Below are positions 8,531 through 18,014 of a stretch of 64,000 nucleotides of DNA, in pieces. Both the position numbers and the translations under genes were made by a program. Each line of letters opens with the position of its first letter. Position 1 is the stretch's first letter. The stretch is from Dehalococcoides sp. JdFR-54 (GTDB lineage: Bacteria; Chloroflexota; Dehalococcoidia; JdFR-54): the NCBI GenBank assembly GCA_002011475.1, contig MTNP01000060.1, positions 1-64,000 of the forward strand, written 5' to 3'. The notes below the pieces were generated by a model, which did not search any database, was not told the origin of the DNA, and worked only from the letters and a program-made list of their open reading frames with translations.

Positions 8531-9250
8531 ATGAGGATCGATTCGGAAACCTGTATCGCTTGTGAGCTATGCTTGCCTTACTGCCCCATGGGGGCCATCA
8601 GCATGGATGATGTGGCTGTAATTGACCAGGAGGAATGTGTCGACTGTGGGGTGTGTCTCAGGTCGGGCGTCTGCCCCAGCGACTGTTTCATCGAGGAGGC
8701 CGCACCCTGGCCCCGTTCCCTGCGCGCCACCTTCTCCAATCCCCTCACCGTGCATAAGGAAACCCGGATAGCCGGGCGTGGCACCGAGGAGATGAAGACC
8801 AACGAGGTTACGGGCAGATTTAAGCGGGGGTGGGCTGGCCTGGGGGTCGAGTTTGGCCGGCCCGGCATCGGCACTCGCTTCCGCGATGTGGACAAAGTGG
8901 CTCAAGCCCTGGCAAAAGCAGGAGTCGAGTTCGAGCCCATGAACCCGGTTACCCGCCTTATGGTCGATCAGTCTACGGGCAAGATAAACGATGAGGTGCT
9001 CAACGAGAAGGTGCTGTCGGCCATAATCGAGTGCCGCTTTCCCCTAGAGAAGGCCCCGGCCGTCCTAGGGGCCTTGAAAGAAGCGGCCAAGGAAATCGAT
9101 ACCGTCTTCAGTGTCGACTTCATCAACCGGGTTGAGCCCGACGACTCGGTGCCGGCGGAAAGGATCCTCACCGAGATAGGCATCCCCCCCTCCATCAATG
9201 GGAAGAACAATGTCGGTCTAGGCCGTCCCCTGGCCGAAGGAGGAGACTGA
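8531..9250 (+). CDS. Protein with N-terminal 2x[4Fe-4S] ferredoxin domain and an uncharacterised C-terminal domain
   Basis: CIACELCLPYCPMGAI and CVDCGVCLRSGVCPSDC motifs, then a conserved-looking region GRGTEEMKTNEVTGRFKRGWAGLGVEFGRPGIGTRF. Confidence 0.75.
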   Translation: MRIDSETCIACELCLPYCPMGAISMDDVAVIDQEECVDCGVCLRSGVCPSDCFIEEAAPWPRSLRATFSNPLTVHKETRIAGRGTEEMKTNEVTGRFKRGWAGLGVEFGRPGIGTRFRDVDKVAQALAKAGVEFEPMNPVTRLMVDQSTGKINDEVLNEKVLSAIIECRFPLEKAPAVLGALKEAAKEIDTVFSVDFINRVEPDDSVPAERILTEIGIPPSINGKNNVGLGRPLAEGGD

Positions 9251-9867
9251 TGACCCATACCCTACACCGCAAAGGGACTGTGGAGAACCTGAGCGATGAC
9301 TATGTGTTGCTATGCATACCGGCCAAGGGCATAAATGAGGAGGGCTCTCCCGCCAAGTTGCAAGAGTTTCTGCGCATCGCCTGGGGCCACAACCCGGTAA
9401 ACATCGGCAGCATAGTATTGGGGAACATGTATAGCGCGGAACCGGAGACCATCATGGCCAATGCCAGGGAGGTGGCCCACGCCGTATTCGTCGATCCCCA
9501 GACCGTGGCCGAAGTCCTCAAGGAACTCAAGGAGGCCGAATTGGGGATGTCGGTGGTGGTGAGCGGCCTCTTCAAGGCTGTCAGCGAGTGCTGCCACAAG
9601 GCAGGGCTGAAGCGCCATACCGTGAATTACTCCCTGGGGATATGGGGCAAGACGGAGAAGCTGCCTTCCGAGGAGGTCTTGGAGGTCACCACGATGTGCG
9701 GTCACGGCATGGTGTCCTCCAGCCTGGTCAACTTCCTGGCCGAAGAGGTCAAAAAGGGCAGGAAGAGCGCTGAGGATGCCGCCAAAGAGATGGCTAAACA
9801 GTGCGTTTGCGGGATCTTCAACCCCACCCGAGCCGCTAAGCTGCTAACGGCCATGGCCGCCAAATAA
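9250..9867 (+). CDS. Conserved hypothetical protein, Cys-rich, coupled to the preceding ferredoxin-domain protein
   Basis: Start overlaps the preceding stop; Cys motifs SECCHKAG, TTMCGHGM, QCVCGIFNPTRA. Confidence 0.7.
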   Translation: MTHTLHRKGTVENLSDDYVLLCIPAKGINEEGSPAKLQEFLRIAWGHNPVNIGSIVLGNMYSAEPETIMANAREVAHAVFVDPQTVAEVLKELKEAELGMSVVVSGLFKAVSECCHKAGLKRHTVNYSLGIWGKTEKLPSEEVLEVTTMCGHGMVSSSLVNFLAEEVKKGRKSAEDAAKEMAKQCVCGIFNPTRAAKLLTAMAAK

Positions 9868-9908
9868 GGCCAAGGTCGGCAGCAGCTTAGCGGGGGATGG
9901 CTTCAGGC

Positions 9909-10199
9909 TTATGTGCCAGGAGCAGATTCCGATATGGTGAAGCGCACCCCTTGGGGCGTTTCCTGACAATCAATGATCATTCCCTCCAGCGCCGGGGCCA
10001 GTTCGGGGCTGAGGAGCAAGATCTTCACCCCCTCGCTTTCCACCACTTGGTCCCCTTCCTTCTCCCTGTCCAATGTCATCTCCAAACGGTTTGGCTTCGA
10101 GGGGGAAGGGATAAGCCTAATGCCCAACTCAGGGTCTGTCGTCCGAGCCTGAATAGCCTCCTTCAGTTTTTCCGCAGCCAGTGCCGTCACCTTTAACAT
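9909..10199 (-). CDS. HesB/IscA-like (A-type FeS carrier fold) small protein lacking the three canonical cysteines
   Basis: MLKVTALAAEKLKEAIQ...LGIRL...LEMTLD...ILLLSPELAPALEGMIIDCQETPQGVRFTIS resembles the IscA fold layout; only one Cys. Confidence 0.55.
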   Translation of the reverse strand: MLKVTALAAEKLKEAIQARTTDPELGIRLIPSPSKPNRLEMTLDREKEGDQVVESEGVKILLLSPELAPALEGMIIDCQETPQGVRFTISESAPGT

Positions 10200-10213
10200 G
10201 TTACCCCCTTATT

Positions 10214-10420
10214 TCACTTGATTCTTTCTGCCCTTACATTCATTGCCCGAGGCCCCTTAGGCCCTCTCTCCAGGTCGAACTCCACACTGGTGCCCTTCTC
10301 CAGGGCATCAAAATCCCCTCCAGCTAAGGCGGAGCGGTGAAAGAAGACCTCCTTGCCATTTTCAGCGATGATGAAGCCGAAACCTCGTTCCCAGACGAGC
10401 CCCTTTATCTTCCCTTTCAA
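10214..10420 (-). CDS. Cold-shock-domain protein
   Basis: KGKIKGLVWERGFGFIIAENGKEVFFHRSAL (CSD RNP1/RNP2-like). Perfect SD GGAGGTGA sits 5 nt before a TTG codon (10418-10420), so I prefer TTG over the GTG at 10429. Confidence 0.88.
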   Translation of the reverse strand: MKGKIKGLVWERGFGFIIAENGKEVFFHRSALAGGDFDALEKGTSVEFDLERGPKGPRAMNVRAERIK

Positions 10421-10437
10421 GCCCCTCACCTCCCTTT

Positions 10438-10479
10438 AAAATAAAAATCCTACAAAGCCCTACAAAGGCTTTGCAGGAT
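10438..10479 (-). terminator. Rho-independent-terminator-like hairpin directly upstream of the cold-shock gene
   Basis: Minus strand ATCCTGCAAAGCC-loop-GGCTTTGTAGGAT (13-bp stem with one G-U) followed by TTTTTATTTT. Confidence 0.65.
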
Positions 10480-10650
10480 TGCAAGGCCTAAATAAGCGAC
10501 TTTGTCTTTAGCCGGAAGGCATCTATATTTCTGTTGTCGATTCTATTTTAGCAGCTAATCGACTCAGAGGCAAGGATAGCCCCTCGAGGTCTGCCTGTAG
10601 AGGAAGTTCTGTCCCAGGGGCCGGAATAGCCGCAAAAAGGGAGGGCTTAG

Positions 10651-12771
10651 TCAGCTTGGAGGGCTTTCCGCCTTCTTCAGGTGGCAGAGGACCCCTTTCA
10701 GTGCCGCACTTCCCACTTGTGGGTCATAATGCTCGCCCCCGGTCAGGATATTGACATTCACTTCCTTCCAGCCGTCCTTATATCCATACCACCAGCCATG
10801 AGGGGTAACCACCACCTTTGGGTGTATCCCGTTGCTGAGCTTAGCTTTATGCTTTATGCTTCCCCGGGGTGTTTCGATCTGCACCCAGTCACCCTCCTCG
10901 ATATCCAGCTCTTTAGCGGTATCCGGATGGATTTCGACCAAGGGCTCGGGGGACATCCTGTGGAGGGTCGGTATATTACGATAGGCGGAGTGGAAATAGG
11001 CTAGCTCCTTAACCCCAGTGACCAGGATAAGCGGATATTCCCTTGCCAGCTCTGGCGTGCTCAGCGGACTCTCCGGGGGCTCACGATGAACTGGTATAGG
11101 ATCGTAGCCCAGCTTCTCCAATGTCTCGGAATACAGGTCAACCTTGCTCGAACCGGTCCTGAATCCCCCAAACCTCTCGTGCTTCCTGTATTCTACAGGG
11201 CCCTCAACCATGCCCCTTTCCTTAAACTCCTCGAGGGTTATGCCCACCCGTGCCAGACGGTAATCGAGGGATTCCTCCACCGACTTCCAGTATTCTTCCA
11301 TCCCCAACTTTTTGGCAAGCTCGATCAGTATCTCCTTGTCTTCCCGGCATTCCTCGGGCGGATCTACGATCTTGCGATGACAGAAGATGTAGTTCCTGGT
11401 ATAGGCGTCTACGATCTCATCCCTCTCTGACCAGTGCGCCGCCGGAAGCACGATATCAGCGACCTCAGCAGTGGGGGTCATAAAGAGATCCGAGACGGCA
11501 AAGAAATCCAGCTTCAGCAGCGCCTCCCTGACGATTTTGGCATCCTCGGCGGAAACAACTGGGTTGGCTGCTATCCCCAGCATAGCTTTAACAGGATAGG
11601 GCTTGCCCTCCGTTATAGCCGGCCATACTCCGGAGGGATGGGCAATAAAATAGCCCTGGTGCATTAACACCCCGAAGGCGCCCACCCCCAGCCGCTTCCC
11701 TATCTGCTCCGCGCTCAGCTTGCCAAAGGGGCGGTCATACTGGGCAGCCATGGTCCCCCTTTCCCGAAGGAGGGGTATATAGCTTACATGACCGCCAGGT
11801 ACATCCAGGTTACCCGTTATCGCCGGCAGGAGAGAGATAGCTCGGTGGGCTTGAAAGGCATTGGTGTTATGGGTTACCCCTCCGGCCCCCGAGCCGATGC
11901 AGGCAGGCCTATTCTGCGCATAGAGGCGAGCCGCCTGCCTTATGCTTGCTTCCGGGACCCAGGTGATTTCAGCCACCCTCTGCGGGGGATATTGCTGGAC
12001 GTGCTGCCGCAATCTATCAAAGCCAAAGGTCCACTTTTCCACGAACTCCCGGTCATATAGGCCTTCATTGATGATCACGTTGAGCATTCCCAGGGCCAGG
12101 GCGCAGTCGGTCCCCGGCCTCACCTGTAGCCATTCATCTGCCTTTGCTGCCAATGGGGTCTGCCTGGGGTCGATCACGATCAGCTTCGCTCCACCACGCA
12201 CCGCTTCCTGAATATCGGCGTGATAAAGCCCGCGCCAGGCGACATCCATATCTGCTCCCCATATCATTATGCACCTGGAGTTCCTGAAGTCCACACCAGA
12301 TAAGAGGGAGAATCCGCAGGTATATATCCCCGCCACATGGGCTGGCATGGCACAGATATGCAAGACCACAAATCGATTGGGCGAACCGAACAAATGCAAG
12401 AACCGGCCTATATCGGGGTCAAGCCCCGAAAGAACCCCCACAAATCCGATATTGAGGACGAACGACTCCGCACCGTACTTCGCCTTGACCTCGGAGAGCC
12501 TGCCCGCTATTTCGTCTATGGCTTCATCCCAGGAGATCCGCTTCCACTTGCCTTCCCCCTTATTGCCTGCCCTTCTCAAAGGATAGCGCAAACGCTCGGG
12601 GTGTGACCTGATCTCCTCGGTGGCCGAGCCTCTGGGACAAATATATCCTCGAGTAAGGCGGTGCTCTGGGTCACCCTTCATCTTCACAATCCTGTTGTCT
12701 TCAACCTCGCAAATAACCCCGCAGCTTGAAATGCATCCCAGGCAAGTGCTCTTCACGATCTTGGTCACCAC
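10651..12771 (-). CDS. Molybdopterin-dependent oxidoreductase, catalytic subunit (DMSO reductase superfamily, no Tat signal)
   Basis: N-terminal CxxCxxxC...C FeS motif (CLGCISSCGVICE...YICPRG), ERLRYPLRR..GEGKWKRISWDEAIDEIA, C-terminal molydopterin-dinucleotide-binding region. Confidence 0.92.
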   Translation of the reverse strand: MVTKIVKSTCLGCISSCGVICEVEDNRIVKMKGDPEHRLTRGYICPRGSATEEIRSHPERLRYPLRRAGNKGEGKWKRISWDEAIDEIAGRLSEVKAKYGAESFVLNIGFVGVLSGLDPDIGRFLHLFGSPNRFVVLHICAMPAHVAGIYTCGFSLLSGVDFRNSRCIMIWGADMDVAWRGLYHADIQEAVRGGAKLIVIDPRQTPLAAKADEWLQVRPGTDCALALGMLNVIINEGLYDREFVEKWTFGFDRLRQHVQQYPPQRVAEITWVPEASIRQAARLYAQNRPACIGSGAGGVTHNTNAFQAHRAISLLPAITGNLDVPGGHVSYIPLLRERGTMAAQYDRPFGKLSAEQIGKRLGVGAFGVLMHQGYFIAHPSGVWPAITEGKPYPVKAMLGIAANPVVSAEDAKIVREALLKLDFFAVSDLFMTPTAEVADIVLPAAHWSERDEIVDAYTRNYIFCHRKIVDPPEECREDKEILIELAKKLGMEEYWKSVEESLDYRLARVGITLEEFKERGMVEGPVEYRKHERFGGFRTGSSKVDLYSETLEKLGYDPIPVHREPPESPLSTPELAREYPLILVTGVKELAYFHSAYRNIPTLHRMSPEPLVEIHPDTAKELDIEEGDWVQIETPRGSIKHKAKLSNGIHPKVVVTPHGWWYGYKDGWKEVNVNILTGGEHYDPQVGSAALKGVLCHLKKAESPPS

Positions 12772-12780
12772 TTTCAGAAA

Positions 12781-12846
12781 ACCTCCTTTACTAACTGCTA
12801 AGGCTGACCGCTAACCTCCTTTACTAACTGCTAAGGCTGACCGCTA
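12781..12846. repeat. Perfect 33-bp tandem duplication, including a Shine-Dalgarno, upstream of the molybdopterin oxidoreductase gene
   Basis: ACCTCCTTTACTAACTGCTAAGGCTGACCGCTA repeated twice; on the minus strand each unit carries AAAGGAGGTT. Confidence 0.9.
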
Positions 12847-13057
12847 ACCCCGCCTACATTTTCGGGGCCCCGAGCCCGATAGTCAAGCCAGGATTCCCCC
12901 TGATAGATTGTTCTCTTGCATCTAGGCTTCAGCCATAGAGAGTATCGAGATAAGCATCCAGCGAGAATATAAAAGATGTATCTCCCTCAAAATCGCATCC
13001 TTTGCCCAGTCCTTTTCCCATCCTTATAGCCCCTCCCCAGGATGGCTACAGGATAAA

Positions 13058-13642
13058 TTAGGATGAGGGGAATGGCAATTTTTTCAAATAGAATTTGCCC
13101 TTTTGGCCCCTTATTATAGCGCATAAACACGTCTTTTCCCAAACAAAATCAAGGCTACCTTCCGCAATGGCATAGGATACTTCATATCTGAATGTATGTC
13201 GTTCCCTTTTTCGCTTAATCTTCAGCGGTAGAAATGGAGAAATAGGGTTTATTATCTCTTTCCCTATGCACAGTTGCAATTGAGTTACTTTTAAAGGTGG
13301 AGTTGTAACAACTAGGTCTAACTCAATTGCTAGTCCATAATAACCTTCCCTTTCTGCCAAGAAGGTACTAGTTTTAGGGTTTTCCATATTTAGCTCATTG
13401 GCAAATAGCTCTATTGAACTTATTTTCATCGCTATCCGTTCTGGGATTACAATCAACAATTTTCTTGTTGGGCAACCAAGCACCCTATCACGATAACGAT
13501 ATATGAGTCCCAAAATGCAGACTGCGATTAGGAACCAACCGAATGGAAGCAAATATTCAAAGTAAGAAGTAATCACAATGCCTGCCCCCAAAAGGCCAAT
13601 GGATGCGTAATTGTTGCCTAATACCTTCAATATCCTTGCCAT
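13058..13642 (-). CDS. Hypothetical membrane protein (two N-terminal TM segments)
   Basis: ORF of 194 aa with hydrophobic segments GLLGAGIVITSYFEYLLPFGWFLIAVCILGLIY; no family recognised. Confidence 0.6.
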   Translation of the reverse strand: MARILKVLGNNYASIGLLGAGIVITSYFEYLLPFGWFLIAVCILGLIYRYRDRVLGCPTRKLLIVIPERIAMKISSIELFANELNMENPKTSTFLAEREGYYGLAIELDLVVTTPPLKVTQLQLCIGKEIINPISPFLPLKIKRKRERHTFRYEVSYAIAEGSLDFVWEKTCLCAIIRGQKGKFYLKKLPFPSS

Positions 13643-13720
13643 AAATACCCTCCGTGTCGAAGTGTATCACTGATAAGTTATAATACCCCTCAATGCAATA
13701 GAACCGATAGATTCGATTTA

Positions 13721-13750
13721 TTGACATTGATGTTCAGAGTATGGTATAAT
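13721..13750 (+). promoter_or_regulatory. Consensus sigma70 promoter of the trp operon
   Basis: TTGACA (13721-13726), 18 nt, TATAAT (13745-13750). Confidence 0.85.
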
Positions 13751-13774
13751 AATTAATTGAACAATTTAATAGAT

Positions 13775-14080
13775 TAAAAGGCTGAGAACGAGACTAGTAG
13801 CCCTCCAGCGAGGCTCAGAGAGCCGGGGGCAGGTGGAAGCCCGGTGCTGGCGCAGAGGGTGAATGGACTCGGGAGCTGCAAACCCAAAGGCCGTCCCAGA
13901 CTTGGCCAGAGGGCGCGCCGAGTAGGCTTTGACGGAGGGGCACCGTTAGCAGAGCCTAGGGTATCGAGCAAGGCATCTTGTCTCCGTACCTGAGAAGAGT
14001 GGATTGCCCTGTTTTATACCTGTAGCAATCAATAAGGGTGGCACCGCGGAATCGACCCCGTCCCTTAAGGGACGGGGTTT
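13775..14080 (+). ncRNA. T-box leader (tRNA-Trp-responsive)
   Basis: Canonical T-box AAGGGTGGCACCGCGG (14034-14049); candidate specifier TGG (13864-13866) in GAATGGACTCGGGAGCTGC; antiterminator bulge TGGC compatible with a G73 discriminator; followed by a terminator and trpE. Confidence 0.95.
14055..14080 (+). terminator. T-box intrinsic terminator
   Basis: ACCCCGTCCCTTAAGGGACGGGGT palindrome followed by T-rich TTTCTGTTTA. Confidence 0.9.
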
Positions 14081-14105
14081 CTGTTTATGTGGGCGGTAAA
14101 CTGGG

Positions 14106-15617
14106 GTGTATATACCGGATCTGGAAAGCTTTAAACGGCTCCGAGGGCCAGGGGCGATGGTGCCCGTGTATCGGGAGCTCTCCGCCGACCTGGAGACACC
14201 GGTATCGGTGTTCCTCAAGCTCCAGGGGGGGTCACCTGCCTTCCTGCTGGAGAGCGTGGAGCGGGGGGAACAGCTCGGCCGCTACTCCTTCATCGGCACC
14301 CGCCCCTTTTCGCTCCTGGAGTCCTCCTCCGGACAGGCCACCATCCTCAATCAGAGCGGTGGCTTAGAGCGAATATCCCTCGGGCCGGGGCAAGACCCGC
14401 TTCACCTCGTGCGACAGATGCTCGGCCAACACAGCGTAGTCCGAACCCCGGGGCTGCCCCGATTCTTCGGCGGCGCTGTGGGCTACCTGGCCTACGATAT
14501 GGTGCGCTACTTCGAGGAGTTGCCTGACCCTCCCCCCGATGAGCTGGGCCTGCCCGACTGCTGCTTCCTCTTCAGCGATACCGTGGTCATCTTCGACCAT
14601 GTCCAGCAAAGGATGAAGGTGGTAACCCTGGCCCCAGCCCAGGGCGATGATGAGAGCACTTACGCCGCGGCTGTGGACAGGATAGAGGAAATCATATCCG
14701 CTCTGGATAGACCCCTGCCCACAGAGCCCCCAGACCAGCCAACGTCCCTCCCCGGGGAAGCCTCGGCCCTGGAGTCCAACTTCACCAAGAAGGAGTTCTG
14801 CCGGGCGGTGGCCCGGGCCAAGGAATACATCCTGGCCGGCGACGCCTTCCAGGTCGTGCTCTCCCAGAGGCTGCGCCGCAACACATCGGCCCAGCCCTTC
14901 GCCATCTACCGGGCGCTGCGCGCCCTGAACCCCTCACCCTATATGTTCTACCTGGAGTTCGGCCCCCTCCAGCTCATCGGCTCCTCCCCGGAGATGCTGG
15001 TCAAGCTGGAGGAGGGCAAGGCTGAGACTAGGCCCATCGCCGGCACCCGGCCCCGCGGCAGCAGTGAGGAAGACGATAAAAGGCTCGCCGCCAATCTGCT
15101 GGCTGATCCCAAGGAACGGGCCGAGCATGTGATGCTGGTGGATTTGGGCCGCAACGATTTAGGGCGGGTGTGTCGCTTCGGCACAGTCAAGGTGCCCCTT
15201 TATATGGACATCGAGAAATATTCCCACGTCATTCATATCGTCTCCTCGGTGGAGGGGGAGCTCAAAGAGGGCCGGGATGCCTTCGACCTGCTCCGCTCCG
15301 CCTTCCCGGCGGGGACGGTGAGCGGGGCGCCTAAGATTCGGGCCATGCAAATCATCGACGAGCTAGAGGGCGTAAAGCGGGGGCCCTATGCCGGGGCGGT
15401 GGGCTACTTCAGCTATACTGGCAATATGGACACCTGCATCACCATCCGCACCATTGTGATGAAGGACAACTCCGTTTATCTTCAGGGGGGTGCCGGCATC
15501 GTGGCCGATTCCGTGCCGGAACGGGAATATGCGGAGAGCCTGAAGAAGATCGAGGTCCTGGAGAAGGCGGTGCTGGCCGCCGAGCAGGCCCGACCCAGAG
15601 CGACTTCAGGGAGGTAG
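14106..15617 (+). CDS. trpE: Anthranilate synthase component I
   Basis: LLES feedback motif (FLLESVERGEQLGRYSFIG), IAGTRPRG, GTVSGAPKIRAMQIIDELE; GTG start. Confidence 0.95.
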   Translation: MYIPDLESFKRLRGPGAMVPVYRELSADLETPVSVFLKLQGGSPAFLLESVERGEQLGRYSFIGTRPFSLLESSSGQATILNQSGGLERISLGPGQDPLHLVRQMLGQHSVVRTPGLPRFFGGAVGYLAYDMVRYFEELPDPPPDELGLPDCCFLFSDTVVIFDHVQQRMKVVTLAPAQGDDESTYAAAVDRIEEIISALDRPLPTEPPDQPTSLPGEASALESNFTKKEFCRAVARAKEYILAGDAFQVVLSQRLRRNTSAQPFAIYRALRALNPSPYMFYLEFGPLQLIGSSPEMLVKLEEGKAETRPIAGTRPRGSSEEDDKRLAANLLADPKERAEHVMLVDLGRNDLGRVCRFGTVKVPLYMDIEKYSHVIHIVSSVEGELKEGRDAFDLLRSAFPAGTVSGAPKIRAMQIIDELEGVKRGPYAGAVGYFSYTGNMDTCITIRTIVMKDNSVYLQGGAGIVADSVPEREYAESLKKIEVLEKAVLAAEQARPRATSGR

Positions 15618-15619
15618 CC

Positions 15620-16651
15620 ATGATCCGAGAGGCCATAGCCAAATTAGTGGCCTATGAGAACCTCGCCCAGGCGGAGGCCGAGGCGGTAATGGGGGAGATA
15701 ATGCGGGGGGAGGCCACGCCCAGCCAGATAAGCGCCTTCGTCACCGCCCTGCGCATGAAGGGGGAGACGGCTGAGGAGATAGCCGGCTGCGCCCGGGCGA
15801 TGAGGGCCAGTGCTATACCGGTCACACCCAGCCGAAAGGAGGAACTCCTGGATACCTGCGGCACCGGTGGCGACGGCAGCGGCACTTTCAACGTCTCCAC
15901 CATAGCTGCCCTGGTGGTGGCCGCCGCTGGGGTGCCGGTGGCCAAGCATGGCAATCGCTCCGTGTCCAGCCGCTGCGGCAGTGCCGATCTCCTGGCAGCT
16001 TTGGGGGTGGCTATAGACCTGGGGCCGCGGGGGGTGGCCCGGTGCCTCGACGAGCTGGGCATCGGCTTCCTGTTCGCCCCCCGTTTCCACCCGGCTATGA
16101 AGCATGCCGCGCCCGTCCGCCAAGAGATAGGGATGCGCACCATCTTCAACATCCTGGGGCCCCTTACCAACCCGGCCTCGGCCTCGGTGCAATTGTTGGG
16201 CGTCTATGAGCCCCGCCTGGCTCAGACCCTGGCCCGGGTGCTGGGGTTGTTGGGCACCAGGCACGCCCTGGTGGTGCACGGGGCTGACGGGCTCGATGAG
16301 CTTTCCACCACCGGCCCCAACCTGGTTGCAGAGATGGACGGTGGGCAACTGAAAAGCTACGAGCTGGACCCGGTGCAGCTAGGGCTGCCCCGGGCCAGCC
16401 TCGACCAGCTCAGGGGTGGTTCCGTGGAGCACAACGCCGATATAACCATGAGGCTGCTCCAGGGGGAAAAGGGACCCCAGCGGGACATAGTGGTGCTCAA
16501 CGCCGCCGCCGCCCTGGCGGCGGCGGGCAAGGCCGAAGACCTGGAAAGCGGCCTAACCCTGGCCGCCCAGGCCATTGACACCGGCGCTGCCTCCCAGAAA
16601 TTGAGGCAGCTGGTGGAACTGAGTCAGAGCCTGAGGGGCGAAGAGGGATGA
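15620..16651 (+). CDS. trpD: Anthranilate phosphoribosyltransferase
   Basis: DTCGTGGDGSGTFNVSTIAALVVAAAGVPVAKHGNRSVSSRCGSADLL; no fused TrpG domain. Confidence 0.96.
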   Translation: MIREAIAKLVAYENLAQAEAEAVMGEIMRGEATPSQISAFVTALRMKGETAEEIAGCARAMRASAIPVTPSRKEELLDTCGTGGDGSGTFNVSTIAALVVAAAGVPVAKHGNRSVSSRCGSADLLAALGVAIDLGPRGVARCLDELGIGFLFAPRFHPAMKHAAPVRQEIGMRTIFNILGPLTNPASASVQLLGVYEPRLAQTLARVLGLLGTRHALVVHGADGLDELSTTGPNLVAEMDGGQLKSYELDPVQLGLPRASLDQLRGGSVEHNADITMRLLQGEKGPQRDIVVLNAAAALAAAGKAEDLESGLTLAAQAIDTGAASQKLRQLVELSQSLRGEEG

Positions 16652-17424
16652 TCCTGGATGAGATAGTGGCCTCCACCCGCCGCCGCCTGGCAGTTTGCCA
16701 GAGGCAGACACCCCTGAAAGGGCTGAGGCTCAGGGCCGAAGCGGCGCCGCCACCCAGGGATTTTGAGTCAGCTATAACAAATGGCGGTCTTCACCTCATC
16801 GCCGAACTCAAAAGGGCCTCCCCCTCTCTGGGGGACATCAAAGCTGACCTGGATGTTGCCTCCCTGGCCCAGGCCTATGCCCGGGGTGGGGCCAGCGCCC
16901 TCTCCGTGCTCACTGAGCCCGACTACTTCAAGGGGAGCTTGGACGACCTGGCCCTGGCCCGACAGGTTACAGGGCTGCCCGTGCTGCGCAAGGACTTCAC
17001 CCTCGATGCCTATCAGGTATACGAGGCCCGGGCCTATGGGGCCGATGCCGTGCTCCTCATCGCCGCCATCCTCGCCGATGACGAGCTGAGGGCATTGGAA
17101 CAGCTAAGCCGAGAGCTGGGCATGGCAGCGCTGGTGGAGGTGCACAGCGAGGCAGAGGTCAAGAGGGCGCTGGCCGCCGGTGCCCGGCTCATCGGCATCA
17201 ACAATCGGGATCTGGCCGATTTCACCGTCTCTTTGGCCACCACGCTCAGGTTGCGCCCCCTCCTCCCCCAGGAAACCATTGTGGTCAGCGAGAGCGGCAT
17301 ATCCACCCCAGAAGATGTGCAGGCCCTGAGGTCAGCCCACGTCCATGCCATCCTGGTGGGCGAGGCCCTGGTGAGAAGCCCAGACCCCGAGGCCAAGGTG
17401 AGGGAGCTAGTAGAGGCATGGTAA
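16648..17424 (+). CDS. trpC: Indole-3-glycerol phosphate synthase
   Basis: [65 protein letters not shown]. Confidence 0.96.
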   Translation: MILDEIVASTRRRLAVCQRQTPLKGLRLRAEAAPPPRDFESAITNGGLHLIAELKRASPSLGDIKADLDVASLAQAYARGGASALSVLTEPDYFKGSLDDLALARQVTGLPVLRKDFTLDAYQVYEARAYGADAVLLIAAILADDELRALEQLSRELGMAALVEVHSEAEVKRALAAGARLIGINNRDLADFTVSLATTLRLRPLLPQETIVVSESGISTPEDVQALRSAHVHAILVGEALVRSPDPEAKVRELVEAW

Positions 17425-18014
17425 GGGTCAAAATCTGCGGCCTAACCAATCTGGAGGATGCCCTGGCGGCGGCGGAGCTGGGCGCCGATGCCCTGGGATT
17501 CGTCTTTGCCCCCAGCCCCAGGCGGGTGACCCCGGAACAGGTCCGCCAAATTGTGGCCCAGCTACCCCCTTTCCTGGTCAAGGTGGGGGTCTTCAGGGAC
17601 AGCGAACTGGACAGGGTCCAAGATATTATGTCAAGTTGTCACCTGGACCTGGCCCAGCTTCATGGCTCGGAGACGCCGGAATACTGCCAGGCCCTATGGC
17701 CCAAGGTCATCAAAGCCTTTCGAGTAGAGGATGCCTCCTTTTTGAGCCAGATGCCCCACTACCGGGTCGCCGCCTATCTGTTAGACGGCCCCAAACCGGG
17801 CTCAGGACAGGGCTTCGACTGGGGGCTGGCCCGCCAGGCCGCCCGCCAGGGGCGAGTCATCCTCTCTGGGGGCTTAACCCCAGACAATGTGCGTCAGGCA
17901 ATAGAGACGGTCCGGCCCTACGGAGTGGATGTCTCCAGCGGGGTGGAGTCACGGCCGGGTCGCAAGGATCACCACAAGCTTGGTGCCTTTATCCGGGCGG
18001 CGAAGGGGGGATGA
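17418..18014 (+). CDS. trpF: Phosphoribosylanthranilate isomerase
   Basis: [65 protein letters not shown]. Confidence 0.96.
   Translation: MVRVKICGLTNLEDALAAAELGADALGFVFAPSPRRVTPEQVRQIVAQLPPFLVKVGVFRDSELDRVQDIMSSCHLDLAQLHGSETPEYCQALWPKVIKAFRVEDASFLSQMPHYRVAAYLLDGPKPGSGQGFDWGLARQAARQGRVILSGGLTPDNVRQAIETVRPYGVDVSSGVESRPGRKDHHKLGAFIRAAKGG

Noticed and set aside
17636-18010. Long N-terminal extension of trpB in the ORF track
   Set aside because: This part overlaps trpF in another frame; TrpB homology begins at [21 protein letters not shown], so the start is about 18011.
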